Shown here: in pieces, positions 1 to 13,088 of the stretch | How positions within the stretch are numbered: position 1 is the first letter of the stretch | How the letters are laid out: every line of letters starts with the position of its first letter | Assembly (NCBI GenBank): GCA_963691655.1 | Contig: CAVNUY010000028.1 | Location: 24,177-88,176 of the forward strand | Reading direction: 5' to 3' | Length of the DNA stretch: 64,000 bases | Source: Toxonevra muliebris | Taxonomy: Eukaryota > Arthropoda > Insecta > Diptera > Pallopteridae | Notes under the pieces: generated by a model | What the model was told of the DNA's origin: nothing | The model's input: only the letters and a program-made list of their open reading frames with translations | Databases searched by the model: none | Made by a program: the position numbers and the translations under genes

Positions 1-3000
1 TTGGGAAATGCAGGATTGATCCACTCCTCAATAGCTATCTACTGATACCCATGTCATGTCTGGCACATATGTAGAAGTGCTCCATATGGCCACCAGTTCC
101 TCCACCTATTTGCACCCAACATGCAAATTTTCAAACAGCCGTTACTAGTAGACCGAAATTAATGTTAGATATTTGGGAAATGCAGGATTTATCTACTCCT
201 CAATACCTATCCACTGATACCCATGTCATGTCTGGCACATATGTAGAAGTGCACCATATGACCACCAGTTCCTCCGCCCATTTGCACCCAACATGCAAAT
301 TTTCAAACAGACGTTAGTAGTAGACCGAAATTAATGTTAGATATTTGGGAAATGCAGGATTGATCTACTCCTCAATAGCTATCCACTGATACCCATGTCA
401 TGTCGGGCACATATGTAGAAGTGCTCCATATGACCACCAGTTCCTCCGCCCATTTGCACCCAACATGCAAATTTTCAAACAGCCGTTACTAGTAGACCGA
501 AATTAATGTTAGATATTTGGGAAATGCAGGATTGATCTACTCCTCAATAGCTATCTACTGATACCCATGTCATGTCTGGCACATATGTACAAGTGCTCCA
601 TATGACCACCAGTTCTTCCACCTATTTGCACCCAATATGTAAATTTTCAAACAGCCGTTACTAGTAGACCGAAATTAATGTTAGATATTTTGGAAATGCA
701 GGATTGATCTGCTCCTCAATACCTAGCTACTGATACCCATGTGATATCTGGCACATATGTAGAAGTGCTCCATATGTCCACCAGTTCCTCTACCCATTTG
801 CACCCAACATGCAAATTTTCAAACAGACGTTTCTAGTAGACCGAAATTAATGTTAGATATTTGGGAAATGCAGGATTGATCCACTCCTCAATAGCTATCT
901 ACTGATACCCATGTCATGTCTGGCACATATGTAGAAGTGCTCCATATGACCACCAGTTCCTCCACCCATTTGCACCCAACATGCAAATTTTCAAACAGCC
1001 GTTACTAGTAGACCGAAATTAATGTTAGATATTTGGGAAATGCAGGATTGATCCACTCCTCAATAGCTATCTACTGATACCCATGTCATGTCTGGCACAT
1101 ATGTACAAGTGCTCCATATGACCACCAGTTCTTCCACCTATTTGCACCCAATATTTAAATTTTCAAACAGCCGTTACTAGTAGACCGAAATTAATGTTAG
1201 ATATTTGGGAAATGCAGGATTGATCCACTCCTCAATAGCTATCTACTGATACCCATGTCATGTCTGGCACATATGTAGAAGTGCTCCATATGGCCACCAG
1301 TTCCTCCACCTATTTGCACCCAACATGCAAATTTTCAAACAGCCGTTACTAGTAGACCGAAATTAATGTTAGATATTTGGGAAATGCAGGATTTATCTAC
1401 TCCTCAATACCTATCCACTGATACCCATGTCATGTCTGGCACATATGTAGAAGTGCACCATATGACCACCAGTTCCTCCGCCCATTTGCACCCAACATGC
1501 AAATTTTCAAACAGACGTTAGTAGTAGACCGAAATTAATGTTAGATATTTTGGAAATGCAGGATTGATCTGCTCCTCAATACCTAGCTACTGATACCCAT
1601 GTGATATCTGGCACATATGTAGAAGTGCTCCATATGTCCACCAGTTCCTCCACCCATTTGCACCCAACATGCAAATTTTCAAACAGCCGTTACTTGTAGA
1701 CCGAAATTAATGTTAGATATTTGGGAAATGCAGGATTGATCCACTCCTCAATAGCTATCTACTGATATCCAAGTCATGTCTGGTACATATGTACAAGTGC
1801 TCCATATGACCACCAGTTCTTCCACCTATTTGCACCCAATATGTAAATTTTCAAACAGCCGTTACTAGTAGACCGAAATTAGTGTTAGATATTTTGGAAA
1901 TGCAGGATTGATCTGCTCCTCAATACCTATCTACTGATACTCATGTGATATCTGGCACATATGTAGAAGTTCTCCATATGACCACCAGTTCCTCCACTAA
2001 TTTGCACCCAACATGCAAATTTTCAAACAGACGTTAGTAGTAGACCGAAATTAATGTTAGATATTTTGGAAATGCAGGATTGATCTGCTCCTCAATACCT
2101 AGCTACTGATACCCATGTCATGTCTGGCATATATGTAGAAGTGCTCCATATGACCACCAGTTCCTCCACCCATTTGCACCCAACATGCAAATTTTCAAAC
2201 AGCCGTTACTAGTAGACCGAAATTAATGTTAGATATTTGGGAAATGCAGGATTGATCCACTCCTCAATAGCTATCCACTGATGCCCATGTCATGTCTGGC
2301 ACATATGTAGAAGTGCTCCATATGACCACCAGTTCCTCCGCCCATTTGCACCCAACATGCAAATTTTCAAACAGCCGTTACTAGTAGACCGAAATTAATG
2401 TTAGATATTTGGGAAATGCAGGATTGATCTACTCCTCAATAGCTATCCACTGATACCCATGTCATGTCTGGCACATATGTACAAGTACTCCATATGACTA
2501 CCAGTTCCTCCGCCCATTTGCACCCAACATGCAAATTTTCAAACAGCCGTTACTAGTAGACCGAAATTAATGTTAGATATTTGGGAAATGCAGGATTGAT
2601 CTACTCCTCAATACCTATCCACTGATACCCATGTCATATCTGGCACATATGTAGAAGTGCTCCATATGGCCACCAGTTCCTCCACTCATTTGCACCCAAC
2701 ATGCAAATTTTCAAACAGCCGTTACTAGTAGACCGAAATTAATGTTAGATATTTGGGAAATGCAGGATTGATCCACTCCTCAATAGCTATCTACTGATAC
2801 CCATGTCATGTCTGGCACATATGTACAAGTGCTCCATATGACCACCAGTTCTTCCACCTATTTGCACCCAATATGTAAATTTTCAAACAGCCGTTACTAG
2901 TAGACCGAAATTAATGTTAGATATTTGGGAAATGCAGGATTGATCCACTCCTCAATAGCTATCTACTGATACCCATGTCATGTCTGGCACATATGTAGAA

Positions 3001-5850
3001 GTGCTCCATATGGCCACCAGTTCCTCCACCTATTTGCACCCAACATGCAAATTTTCAAACAGCCGTTACTAGTAGACCGAAATTAATGTTAGATATTTGG
3101 GAAATGCAGGATTTATCTACTCCTCAATACCTATCCACTGATACCCATGTCATGTCTGGCACATATGTAGAAGTGCTCCATATGGCCACCAGTTCCTCCA
3201 CCTATTTGCACCCAACATGCAAATTTTCAAACAGCCGTTACTAGTAGACCGAAATTAATGTTAGATATTTGGGAAATGCAGGATTGATCTACTCCTCAAT
3301 AGCTATCCACTGATACCCATGTCATGTCGGGCACATATGTAGAAGTGCTCCATATGGCCACCAGTTCCTCCGCCCATTTGCACCCAACATGCAAATTTTC
3401 AAACAGCCGTTACTAGTAGACCGAAATTAATGTTAGATATTTGGGAAATGCAGGATTGATCTACTCCTCAATAGCTATCCACTGATACCCATGTCATATC
3501 TGGTACATATGTACAAGTGCTCCATATGGCCACCAGTTCCTCCGCCCATTTGCACCCAACATGCAAATTTTCAAACAGCCGTTACTAGTAGACCGAAATT
3601 AATGTTAGATATTTAGGAAATGCAGGATTGATCTACTCCTCAATACCTATCCTTTTGATACCCATGTCATGTCTGGCACATATGTACAAGTACTCCATAT
3701 GACCACCAGTTCCTCCGCCCATTTGCACCCAACATGCAAATTTTCAAACAGCCGTTACTAGTAGACCGAAATTAATGTTAGATATTTGGGAAATGCAGGA
3801 TTGATCCACTCCTCAATACCTATCCACTGATACCCATGTCATGTCTGGCACATATGTACAAGTGCTCCATATGACCACCAGTTCTTCCACCTATTTGCAC
3901 CCAATATGTAAATTTTCAAACAGCCGTTACTAGTAGACCGAAATTAATGTTAGATATTTGGGAAATGCAGGATTGATCTAATCCGCAATACCAATCCACT
4001 GATACCCATGTCATATCTGGTACATATGTACAAGTGCTCCATATGACCACCAGTTCCTCCACCCATTTGCACCCAACATGCAAATTTTCAAACAGCCGTT
4101 ACTAGTAGACCGAAATTAATGTTAGATATTTAGGAAATGCAGGATTGATCTACTCCTCAATACCTATCCACTGATACCCATGTCATGTCTGGCACATATG
4201 TACAAGTATTCCATATGACTACCAGTTCCTCCGCCCATTTGCACCCAACATGCAAATTTTCAAACAGCCGTTACTAGTAGACCGAAATTAATGTTAGATA
4301 TTTGGGAAATGCAGGATTGATCTACTCCTCAATACCTATCCACTGATACCCATGTCATATCTGGCACATATGTAGAAGTGCTCCATATGGCCACCAGTTC
4401 CTCCACTCATTTGCACCCAACATGCAAATTTTCAAACAGCCGTTACTAGTAGACCGAAATTAATGTTAGATATTTGGGAAATGCAGGATTGATCTAATCC
4501 GCAATACCAATCCACTGATACCCATGTCATGTCTGGCACATATGTACAAGTGCTCCATATGACCACCAGTTCTTCCACCTATTTGCACCCAATATGTAAA
4601 TTTTCAAACAGCCGTTACTAGTAGACCGAAATTAATGTTAGATATTTGGGAAATGCAGGATTGATCTAATCCGCAATACCAATCCACTGATACCCATGTC
4701 ATATCTGGTACATATGTACAAGTGCTCCATATGGCCACCAGTTCCTCCACCCATTTGCACCCAACATGCAAATTTTCAAACAGCCGTTACTAGTAGACCG
4801 AAATTAATGTTAGATATTTAGGAAATGCAGGATTGATCTACTCCTCAATACCTATCCTTTTGATACCCATGTCATGTCTGGCACATATGTACAAGTACTC
4901 CATATGACCACCAGTTCCTCCGCCCATTTGCACCCAACATGCAAATTTTCAAACAGCCGTTACTAGTAGACCGAAATTAATGTTAGATATTTGGGAAATG
5001 CAGGATTGATCTACTCCTCAATACCTATCCACTGATACCCATGTCATATCTGGCACATATGTAGAAGTGCTCCATATGGCCACCAGTTCCTCCACTCATT
5101 TGCACCCAACATGCAAATTTTCAAACAGCCGTTACTAGTAGACCGAAATTAATGTTAGATATTTGGGAAATGCAGGATTGATCCACTCCTCAATAGCTAT
5201 CTACTGATACCCATGTCATGTCTGGCACATATGTACAAGTGCTCCATATGACCACCAGTTCTTCCACCTATTTGCACCCAATATGTAAATTTTCAAACAG
5301 CCGTTACTAGTAGACCGAAATTAATGTTAGATATTTGGGAAATGCAGGATTGATCTAATCCGCAATACCAATCCACTGATACCCATGTCATATCTGGTAC
5401 ATATGTACAAGTGCTTCATATGGCCACCAGTTCCTCCACCCATTTGCACCCAACATGCAAATTTTCAAACAGCCGTTACTAGTAGACCGAAATTAATGTT
5501 AGATATTTGGGAAATGCAGGATTGATCTACTCCTCAATACCTATCCACTGATACCCATGTCATGTCTGGCACATATGTACAAGTATTCCATATGACTACC
5601 AGTTCCTCCGCCCATTTGCACCCAACATGCAAATTTTCAAACAGCCGTTACTAGTAGACCGAAATTAATGTTAGATATTTGGGAAATGCAGGATTGATCT
5701 ACTCCTCAATACCTATCCACTGATACCCATGTCATATCTGGCACATATGTAGAAGTGCTCCATATGGCCACCAGTTCCTCCACTCATTTGCACCCAACAT
5801 GCAAATTTTCAAACAGCCGTTACTAGTAGACCGAAATTAATGTTAGATAT

Positions 5851-8435
5851 TTGGGAAATGCAGGATTGATCCACTCCTCAATAGCTATCTACTGATACCC
5901 ATGTCATGTCTGACACATATGTACAAGTGCTCCATATGACCACCAGTTCTTCCACCTATTTGCATCCAATATGTAAATTTTCAAACAGCCGTTACTAGTA
6001 GACCGAAATTAATGTTAGATATTTGGGAAATGCAGGATTGATCTAATCCGCAATACCAATCCACTGATACCCATGTCATATCTGGTACATATGTACAAGT
6101 GCTCCATATGGCCACCAGTTCCTCCACCCATTTGCACCCAACATGCAAATTTTCAAACAGCCGTTACTAGTAGACCGAAATTAATGTTAGATATTTAGGA
6201 AATGCAGGATTGATCTACTCCTCAATACCTATCCTTTTGATACCCATGTCATGTCTGGCACATATGTACAAGTACTCCATATGACCACCAGTTCCTCCGC
6301 CCATTTGCACCCAACATGCAAATTTTCAAACAGCCGTTACTAGTAGACCGAAATTAATGTTAGATATTTGGGAAATGCAGGATTGATCTACTCCTCAATA
6401 CCTATCCACTGATACCCATGTCATGTCTGGCACATATGTACAAGTATTCCATATGACTACCAGTTCCTCCGCCCATTTGCACCCAACATGCAAATTTTCA
6501 AACAGCCGTTACTAGTAGACCGAAATTAATGTTAGATATTTGGGAAATGCAGGATTGATCTACTCCTCAATACCTATCCACTGATACCCATGTCATATCT
6601 GGCACATATGTAGAAGTGCTCCATATGGCCACCAGTTCCTCCACTCATTTGCACCCAACATGCAAATTTTCAAACAGCCGTTACTAGTAGACCGAAATTA
6701 ATGTTAGATATTTGGGAAATGCAGGATTGATCCACTCCTCAATAGCTATCTACTGATACCCATGTCATGTCTGGCACATATGTACAAGTGCTCCATATGA
6801 CCACCAGTTCTTCCACCTATTTGCACCCAATATGTAAATTTTCAAACAGCCGTTACTAGTAGACCGAAATTAATGTTAGATATTTGGGAAATGCAGGATT
6901 GATCTAATCCGCAATACCAATCCACTGATACCCATGTCATATCTGGTACATATGTACAAGTGCTTCATATGGCCACCAGTTCCTCCACCCATTTGCACCC
7001 AACATGCAAATTTTCAAACAGCCGTTACTAGTAGACCGAAATTAATGTTAGATATTTGGGAAATGCAGGATTGATCTACTCCTCAATACCTATCCACTTG
7101 ATACCCATGTCATGTCTGGCACATATGTACAAGTACTCCATATGACTACCAGTTCCTCCGCCCATTTGCACCCAACATGCAAATTTTCAAACAGCCGTTA
7201 CTAGTAGACCGAAATTAATGTTAGATATTTGGGAAATGCAGGATTGATCCACTCCTCAATACCTATCTACTGATACCCATGTCATGTCTGGCACATATGT
7301 AGAAGTGCTCCATATGGCCACCAGTTCCTCCACTCATTTGCACCCAACATGCAAATTTTCAAACAGCCGTTACTAGTAGACCGAATATAATGTTAGATAT
7401 TTAGGAAATGCAGGATTGATCTACTCCTCAATACCTATCCTTTTGATACCCATGTCATGCCTGGCACATATGTACAAGTACTCCATATGACCACCAGTTC
7501 CTCCGCCCATTTGCACCCAACATGCAAATTTTCAAACAGCCGTTACTAGTAGACCGAAATTAATGTTAGATATTTGGGAAATGCAGGATTGATCTACTCC
7601 TCAATACCTATCCACTGATACCCATGTCATGTCTGGCACATATGTACAAGTATTCCATATGACTACCAGTTCCTCCGCCCATTTGCACCCAACATGCAAA
7701 TTTTCAAACAGCCGTTACTAGTAGACCGAAATTAATGTTAGATATTTGGGAAATGCAGGATTGATCTAATCCGCAATACCAATCCACTGATACCCATGTC
7801 ATATCTGGTACATATGTACAAGTGCTCCATATGACCACCAGTTCCTCCACCCATTTGCACCCAACATGCAAATTTTCAAACAGCCGTTACTAGTAGACCG
7901 AAATTAATGTTAGATATTTAGGAAATGCAGGATTGATCTACTCCTCAATACCTATCCTTTTGATACCCATGTCATGCCTGGCACATATGTACAAGTACTC
8001 CATATGACCACCAGTTCCTCCGCCCATTTGCACCCAACATGCAAATTTTCAAACAGCCGTTACTAGTAGACCGAAATTAATGTTAGATATTTGGGAAATG
8101 CAGGATTGATCTACTCCTCAATACCTATCCACTGATACCCATGTCATGTCTGGCACATATGTACAAGTATTCCATATGACTACCAGTTCCTCCGCCCATT
8201 TGCACCCAACATGCAAATTTTCAAACAGCCGTTACTAGTAGACCGAAATTAATGTTAGATATTTGGGAAATGCAGGATTGATCTACTCCTCAATACCTAT
8301 CCACTTGATACCCATGTCATGTCTGGCACATATGTAGAAGTGCTCCATATGGCCACCAGTTCCTCCACTCATTTGCACCCAACATGCAAATTTTCAAACA
8401 GCCGTTACTAGTAGACCGAAATTAATGTTAGATAT
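5851..8435 (+). repeat. Higher-order repeat copy 1 (15-mer, 2,585 bp)
   Basis: Fifteen monomers occur in the order A B C D E A B' F G C D B'' C D E'. Starts are 5851, 6023, 6195, 6368, 6540, 6712, 6884, 7056, 7229, 7401, 7574, 7746, 7918, 8091 and 8263. Five of them (three C, F, E') carry one extra base, which explains 2,585 = 15 x 172 + 5. B' carries gtgcttcatatgg, and B'' carries gaccacc instead of ggccacc. The second and third C monomers (7401, 7918) share catgcctggc. Private changes in this copy include tctgacac and gcatccaa in the first A and ccgaatataatg before the C at 7401. Confidence 0.92.
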
Positions 8436-11020
8436 TTGGGAAATGCAGGATTGATCCACTCCTCAATAGCTATCTACTGATACCCATGTCATGTCTGGCA
8501 CATATGTACAAGTGCTCCATATGACCACCAGTTCTTCCACCTATTTGCACCCAATATGTAAATTTTCAAACAGCCGTTACTAGTAGACCGAAATTAATGT
8601 TAGATATTTGGGAAATGCAGGATTGATCTAATCCGCAATACCAATCCACTGATACCCATGTCATATCTGGTACATATGTACAAGTGCTCCATATGGCCAC
8701 CAGTTCCTCCACCCATTTGCACCCAACATGCAAATTTTCAAACAGCCGTTACTAGTAGACCGAAATTAATGTTAGATATTTAGGAAATGCAGGATTGATC
8801 TACTCCTCAATACCTATCCTTTTGATACCCATGTCATGTCTGGCACATATGTACAAGTACTCCATATGACCACCAGTTCCTCCGCCCATTTGCACCCAAC
8901 ATGCAAATTTTCAAACAGCCGTTACTAGTAGACCGAAATTAATGTTAGATATTTGGGAAATGCAGGATTGATCTACTCCTCAATACCTATCCGCTGATAC
9001 CCATGTCATGTCTGGCACATATGTACAAGTATTCCATATGACTACCAGTTCCTCCGCCCATTTGCACCCAACATGCAAATTTTCAAACAGCCGTTACTAG
9101 TAGACCGAAATTAATGTTAGATATTTGGGAAATGCAGGATTGATCTACTCCTCAATACCTATCCACTGATACCCATGTCATATCTGGCACATATGTAGAA
9201 GTGCTCCATATGGCCACCAGTTCCTCCACTCATTTGCACCCAACATGCAAATTTTCAAACAGCCGTTACTAGTAGACCGAAATTAATGTTAGATATTTGG
9301 GAAATGCAGGATTGATCCACTCCTCAATAGCTATCTACTGATACCCATGTCATGTCTGGCACATATGTACAAGTGCTCCATATGACCACCAGTTCTTCCA
9401 CCTATTTGCACCCAATATGTAAATTTTCAAACAGCCGTTACTAGTAGACCGAAATTAATGTTAGATATTTGGGAAATGCAGGATTGATCTAATCCGCAAT
9501 ACCAATCCACTGATACCCATGTCATATCTGGTACATATGTACAAGTGCTTCATATGGCCACCAGTTCCTCCACCCATTTGCACCCAACATGCAAATTTTC
9601 AAACAGCCGTTACTAGTAGACCGAAATTAATGTTAGATATTTGGGAAATGCAGGATTGATCTACTCCTCAATACCTATCCACTTGATACCCATGTCATGT
9701 CTGGCACATATGTACAAGTACTCCATATGACTACCAGTTCCTCCGCCCATTTGCACCCAACATGCAAATTTTCAAACAGCCGTTACTAGTAGACCGAAAT
9801 TAATGTTAGATATTTGGGAAATGCAGGATTGATCCACTCCTCAATAGCTATCTACTGATACCCATGTCATGTCTGGCACATATGTAGAAGTGCTCCATAT
9901 GGCCACCAGTTCCTCCACTCATTTGCACCCAACATGCAAATTTTCAAACAGCCGTTACTAGTAGACCGAAATTAATGTTAGATATTTAGGAAATGCAGGA
10001 TTGATCTACTCCTCAATACCTATCCTTTTGATACCCATGTCATGCCTGGCACATATGTACAAGTACTCCATATGACCACCAGTTCCTCCGCCCATTTGCA
10101 CCCAACATGCAAATTTTCAAACAGCCGTTACTAGTAGACCGAAATTAATGTTAGATATTTGGGAAATGCAGGATTGATCTACTCCTCAATACCTATCCAC
10201 TGATACCCATGTCATGTCTGGCACATATGTACAAGTATTCCATATGACTACCAGTTCCTCCGCCCATTTGCACCCAACATGCAAATTTTCAAACAGCCGT
10301 TACTAGTAGACCGAAATTAATGTTAGATATTTGGGAAATGCAGGATTGATCTAATCCGCAATACCAATCCACTGATACCCATGTCATATCTGGTACATAT
10401 GTACAAGTGCTCCATATGACCACCAGTTCCTCCACCCATTTGCACCCAACATGCAAATTTTCAAACAGCCGTTACTAGTAGACCGAAATTAATGTTAGAT
10501 ATTTAGGAAATGCAGGATTGATCTACTCCTCAATACCTATCCTTTTGATACCCATGTCATGCCTGGCACATATGTACAAGTACTCCATATGACCACCAGT
10601 TCCTCCGCCCATTTGCACCCAACATGCAAATTTTCAAACAGCCGTTACTAGTAGACCGAAATTAATGTTAGATATTTGGGAAATGCAGGATTGATCTACT
10701 CCTCAATACCTATCCACTGATACCCATGTCATGTCTGGCACATATGTACAAGTATTCCATATGACTACCAGTTCCTCCGCCCATTTGCACCCAACATGCA
10801 AATTTTCAAACAGCCGTTACTAGTAGACCGAAATTAATGTTAGATATTTGGGAAATGCAGGATTGATCTACTCCTCAATACCTATCCACTTGATACCCAT
10901 GTCATGTCTGGCACATATGTAGAAGTGCTCCATATGGCCACCAGTTCCTCCACTCATTTGCACCCAACATGCAAATTTTCAAACAGCCGTTACTAGTAGA
11001 TCGAAATTAATGTTAGATAT
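8436..11020 (+). repeat. Higher-order repeat copy 2 (15-mer, 2,585 bp)
   Basis: The same 15 variants follow in the same order and at exactly the same spacing as in the preceding unit, including the five one-base insertions and the catgcctggc changes in the second and third C monomers. Differences from copy 1 that I could see are scattered single bases, such as ccgctgatac in the D at 8953. Copies therefore look far more alike than neighbouring monomers do, which is the defining mark of a higher-order repeat. Confidence 0.92.
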
Positions 11021-13088
11021 TTGGGAAATGCAGGATTGATCCACTCCTCAATAGCTATCTACTGATACCCATGTCATGTCTGGCACATATGTACAAGTGC
11101 TCCATATGACCACCAGTTCTTCCACCTATTTGCACCCAATATGTAAATTTTCAAACAGCCGTTACTAGTAGACCGAAATTAATGTTAGATATTTGGGAAA
11201 TGCAGGATTGATCTAATCCGCAATACCAATCCACTGATACCCATGTCATATCTGGTACATATGTACAAGTGCTCCATATGGCCACCAGTTCCTCCACCCA
11301 TTTGCACCCAACATGCAAATTTTCAAACAGCCGTTACTAGTAGACCGAAATTAATGTTAGATATTTAGGAAATGCAGGATTGATCTACTCCTCAATACCT
11401 ATCCTTTTGATACCCATGTCATGTCTGGCACATATGTACAAGTACTCCATATGACCACCAGTTCCTCCGCCCATTTGCACCCAACATGCAAATTTTCAAA
11501 CAGCCGTTACTAGTAGACCGAAATTAATGTTAGATATTTGGGAAATGCAGGATTGATCTACTCCTCAATACCTATCCACTGATACCCATGTCATGTCTGG
11601 CACATATGTACAAGTATTCCATATGACTACCAGTTCCTCCGCCCATTTGCACCCAACATGCAAATTTTCAAACAGCCGTTACTAGTAGACCGAAATTAAT
11701 GTTAGATATTTGGGAAATGCAGGATTGATCTACTCCTCAATACCTATCCACTGATACCCATGTCATATCTGGCACATATGTAGAAGTGCTCCATATGACC
11801 ACCAGTTCTTCCACCTATTTGCACCCAATATGTAAATTTTCAAACAGCCGTTACTAGTAGACCGAAATTAATGTTAGATATTTGGGAAATGCAGGATTGA
11901 TCTAATCCGCAATACCAATCCACTGATACCCATGTCATATCTGGTACATATGTACAAGTGCTTCATATGGCCACCAGTTCCTCCACCCATTTGCACCCAA
12001 CATGCAAATTTTCAAACAGCCGTTACTAGTAGACCGAAATTAATGTTAGATATTTGGGAAATGCAGGATTGATCTACTCCTCAATACCTATCCACTTGAT
12101 ACCCATGTCATGTCTGGCACATATGTACAAGTACTCCATATGACTACCAGTTCCTCCGCCCATTTGCACCCAACATGCAAATTTTCAAACAGCCGTTACT
12201 AGTAGACCGAAATTAATGTTAGATATTTGGGAAATGCAGGATTGATCCACTCCTCAATAGCTATCTACTGATACCCATGTCATGTCTGGCACATATGTAG
12301 AAGTGCTCCATATGGCCACCAGTTCCTCCACTCATTTGCACCCAACATGCAAATTTTCAAACAGCCGTTACTAGTAGACCGAAATTAATGTTAGATATTT
12401 AGGAAATGCAGGATTGATCTACTCCTCAATATCTATCCTTTTGATACCCATGTCATGCCTGGCACATATGTACAAGTACTCCATATGACCACCAGTTCCT
12501 CCGCCCATTTGCACCCAACATGCAAATTTTCAAACAGCCGTTACTAGTAGACCGAAATTAATGTTAGATATTTGGGAAATGCAGGATTGATCTACTCCTC
12601 AATACCTATCCACTGATACCCATGTCATGTCTGGCACATATGTACAAGTATTCCATATGACTACCAGTTCCTCCGCCCATTTGCACCCAACATGCAAATT
12701 TTCAAACAGCCGTTACTAGTAGACCGAAATTAATGTTAGATATTTGGGAAATGCAGGATTGATCTAATCCGCAATACCAATCCACTGATACCCATGTCAT
12801 ATCTGGTACATATGTACAAGTGCTCCATATGACCACCAGTTCCTCCACCCATTTGCACCCAACATGCAAATTTTCAAACAGCCGTTACTAGTAGACCGAA
12901 ATTAATGTTAGATATTTAGGAAATGCAGGATTGATCTACTCCTCAATACCTATCCTTTTGATACCCATGTCATGTCTGGCACATATGTAGAAGTGCTCCA
13001 TATGGCCACCAGTTCCTCCACTCATTTGCACCCAACATGCAAATTTTCAAACAGCCGTTACTAGTAGACCGAAATTAATGTTAGATAT
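11021..13088 (+). repeat. Higher-order repeat copy 3, contracted by three monomers (12-mer, 2,068 bp)
   Basis: Order is A B C D (E/A hybrid) B' F G C D B'' (C/E' hybrid). The hybrid at 11710 begins as E and ends as A, removing one monomer. The hybrid at 12916 begins as C (ccttttgatac) and ends as E' (gtagaag, ggccacc, cactcatt), removing two. Both deletions keep the 172-bp register, as expected from unequal exchange between homologous points of different monomers. After 13089 the same variants continue in a rearranged order up to about 17100. Confidence 0.88.

Noticed and set aside
1..1376. 7-monomer (1,204-bp) HOR at the left end
   Set aside because: Monomers at 1 and 173 match those at 1205 and 1377, but the next monomers differ, so only a two-monomer block is repeated.
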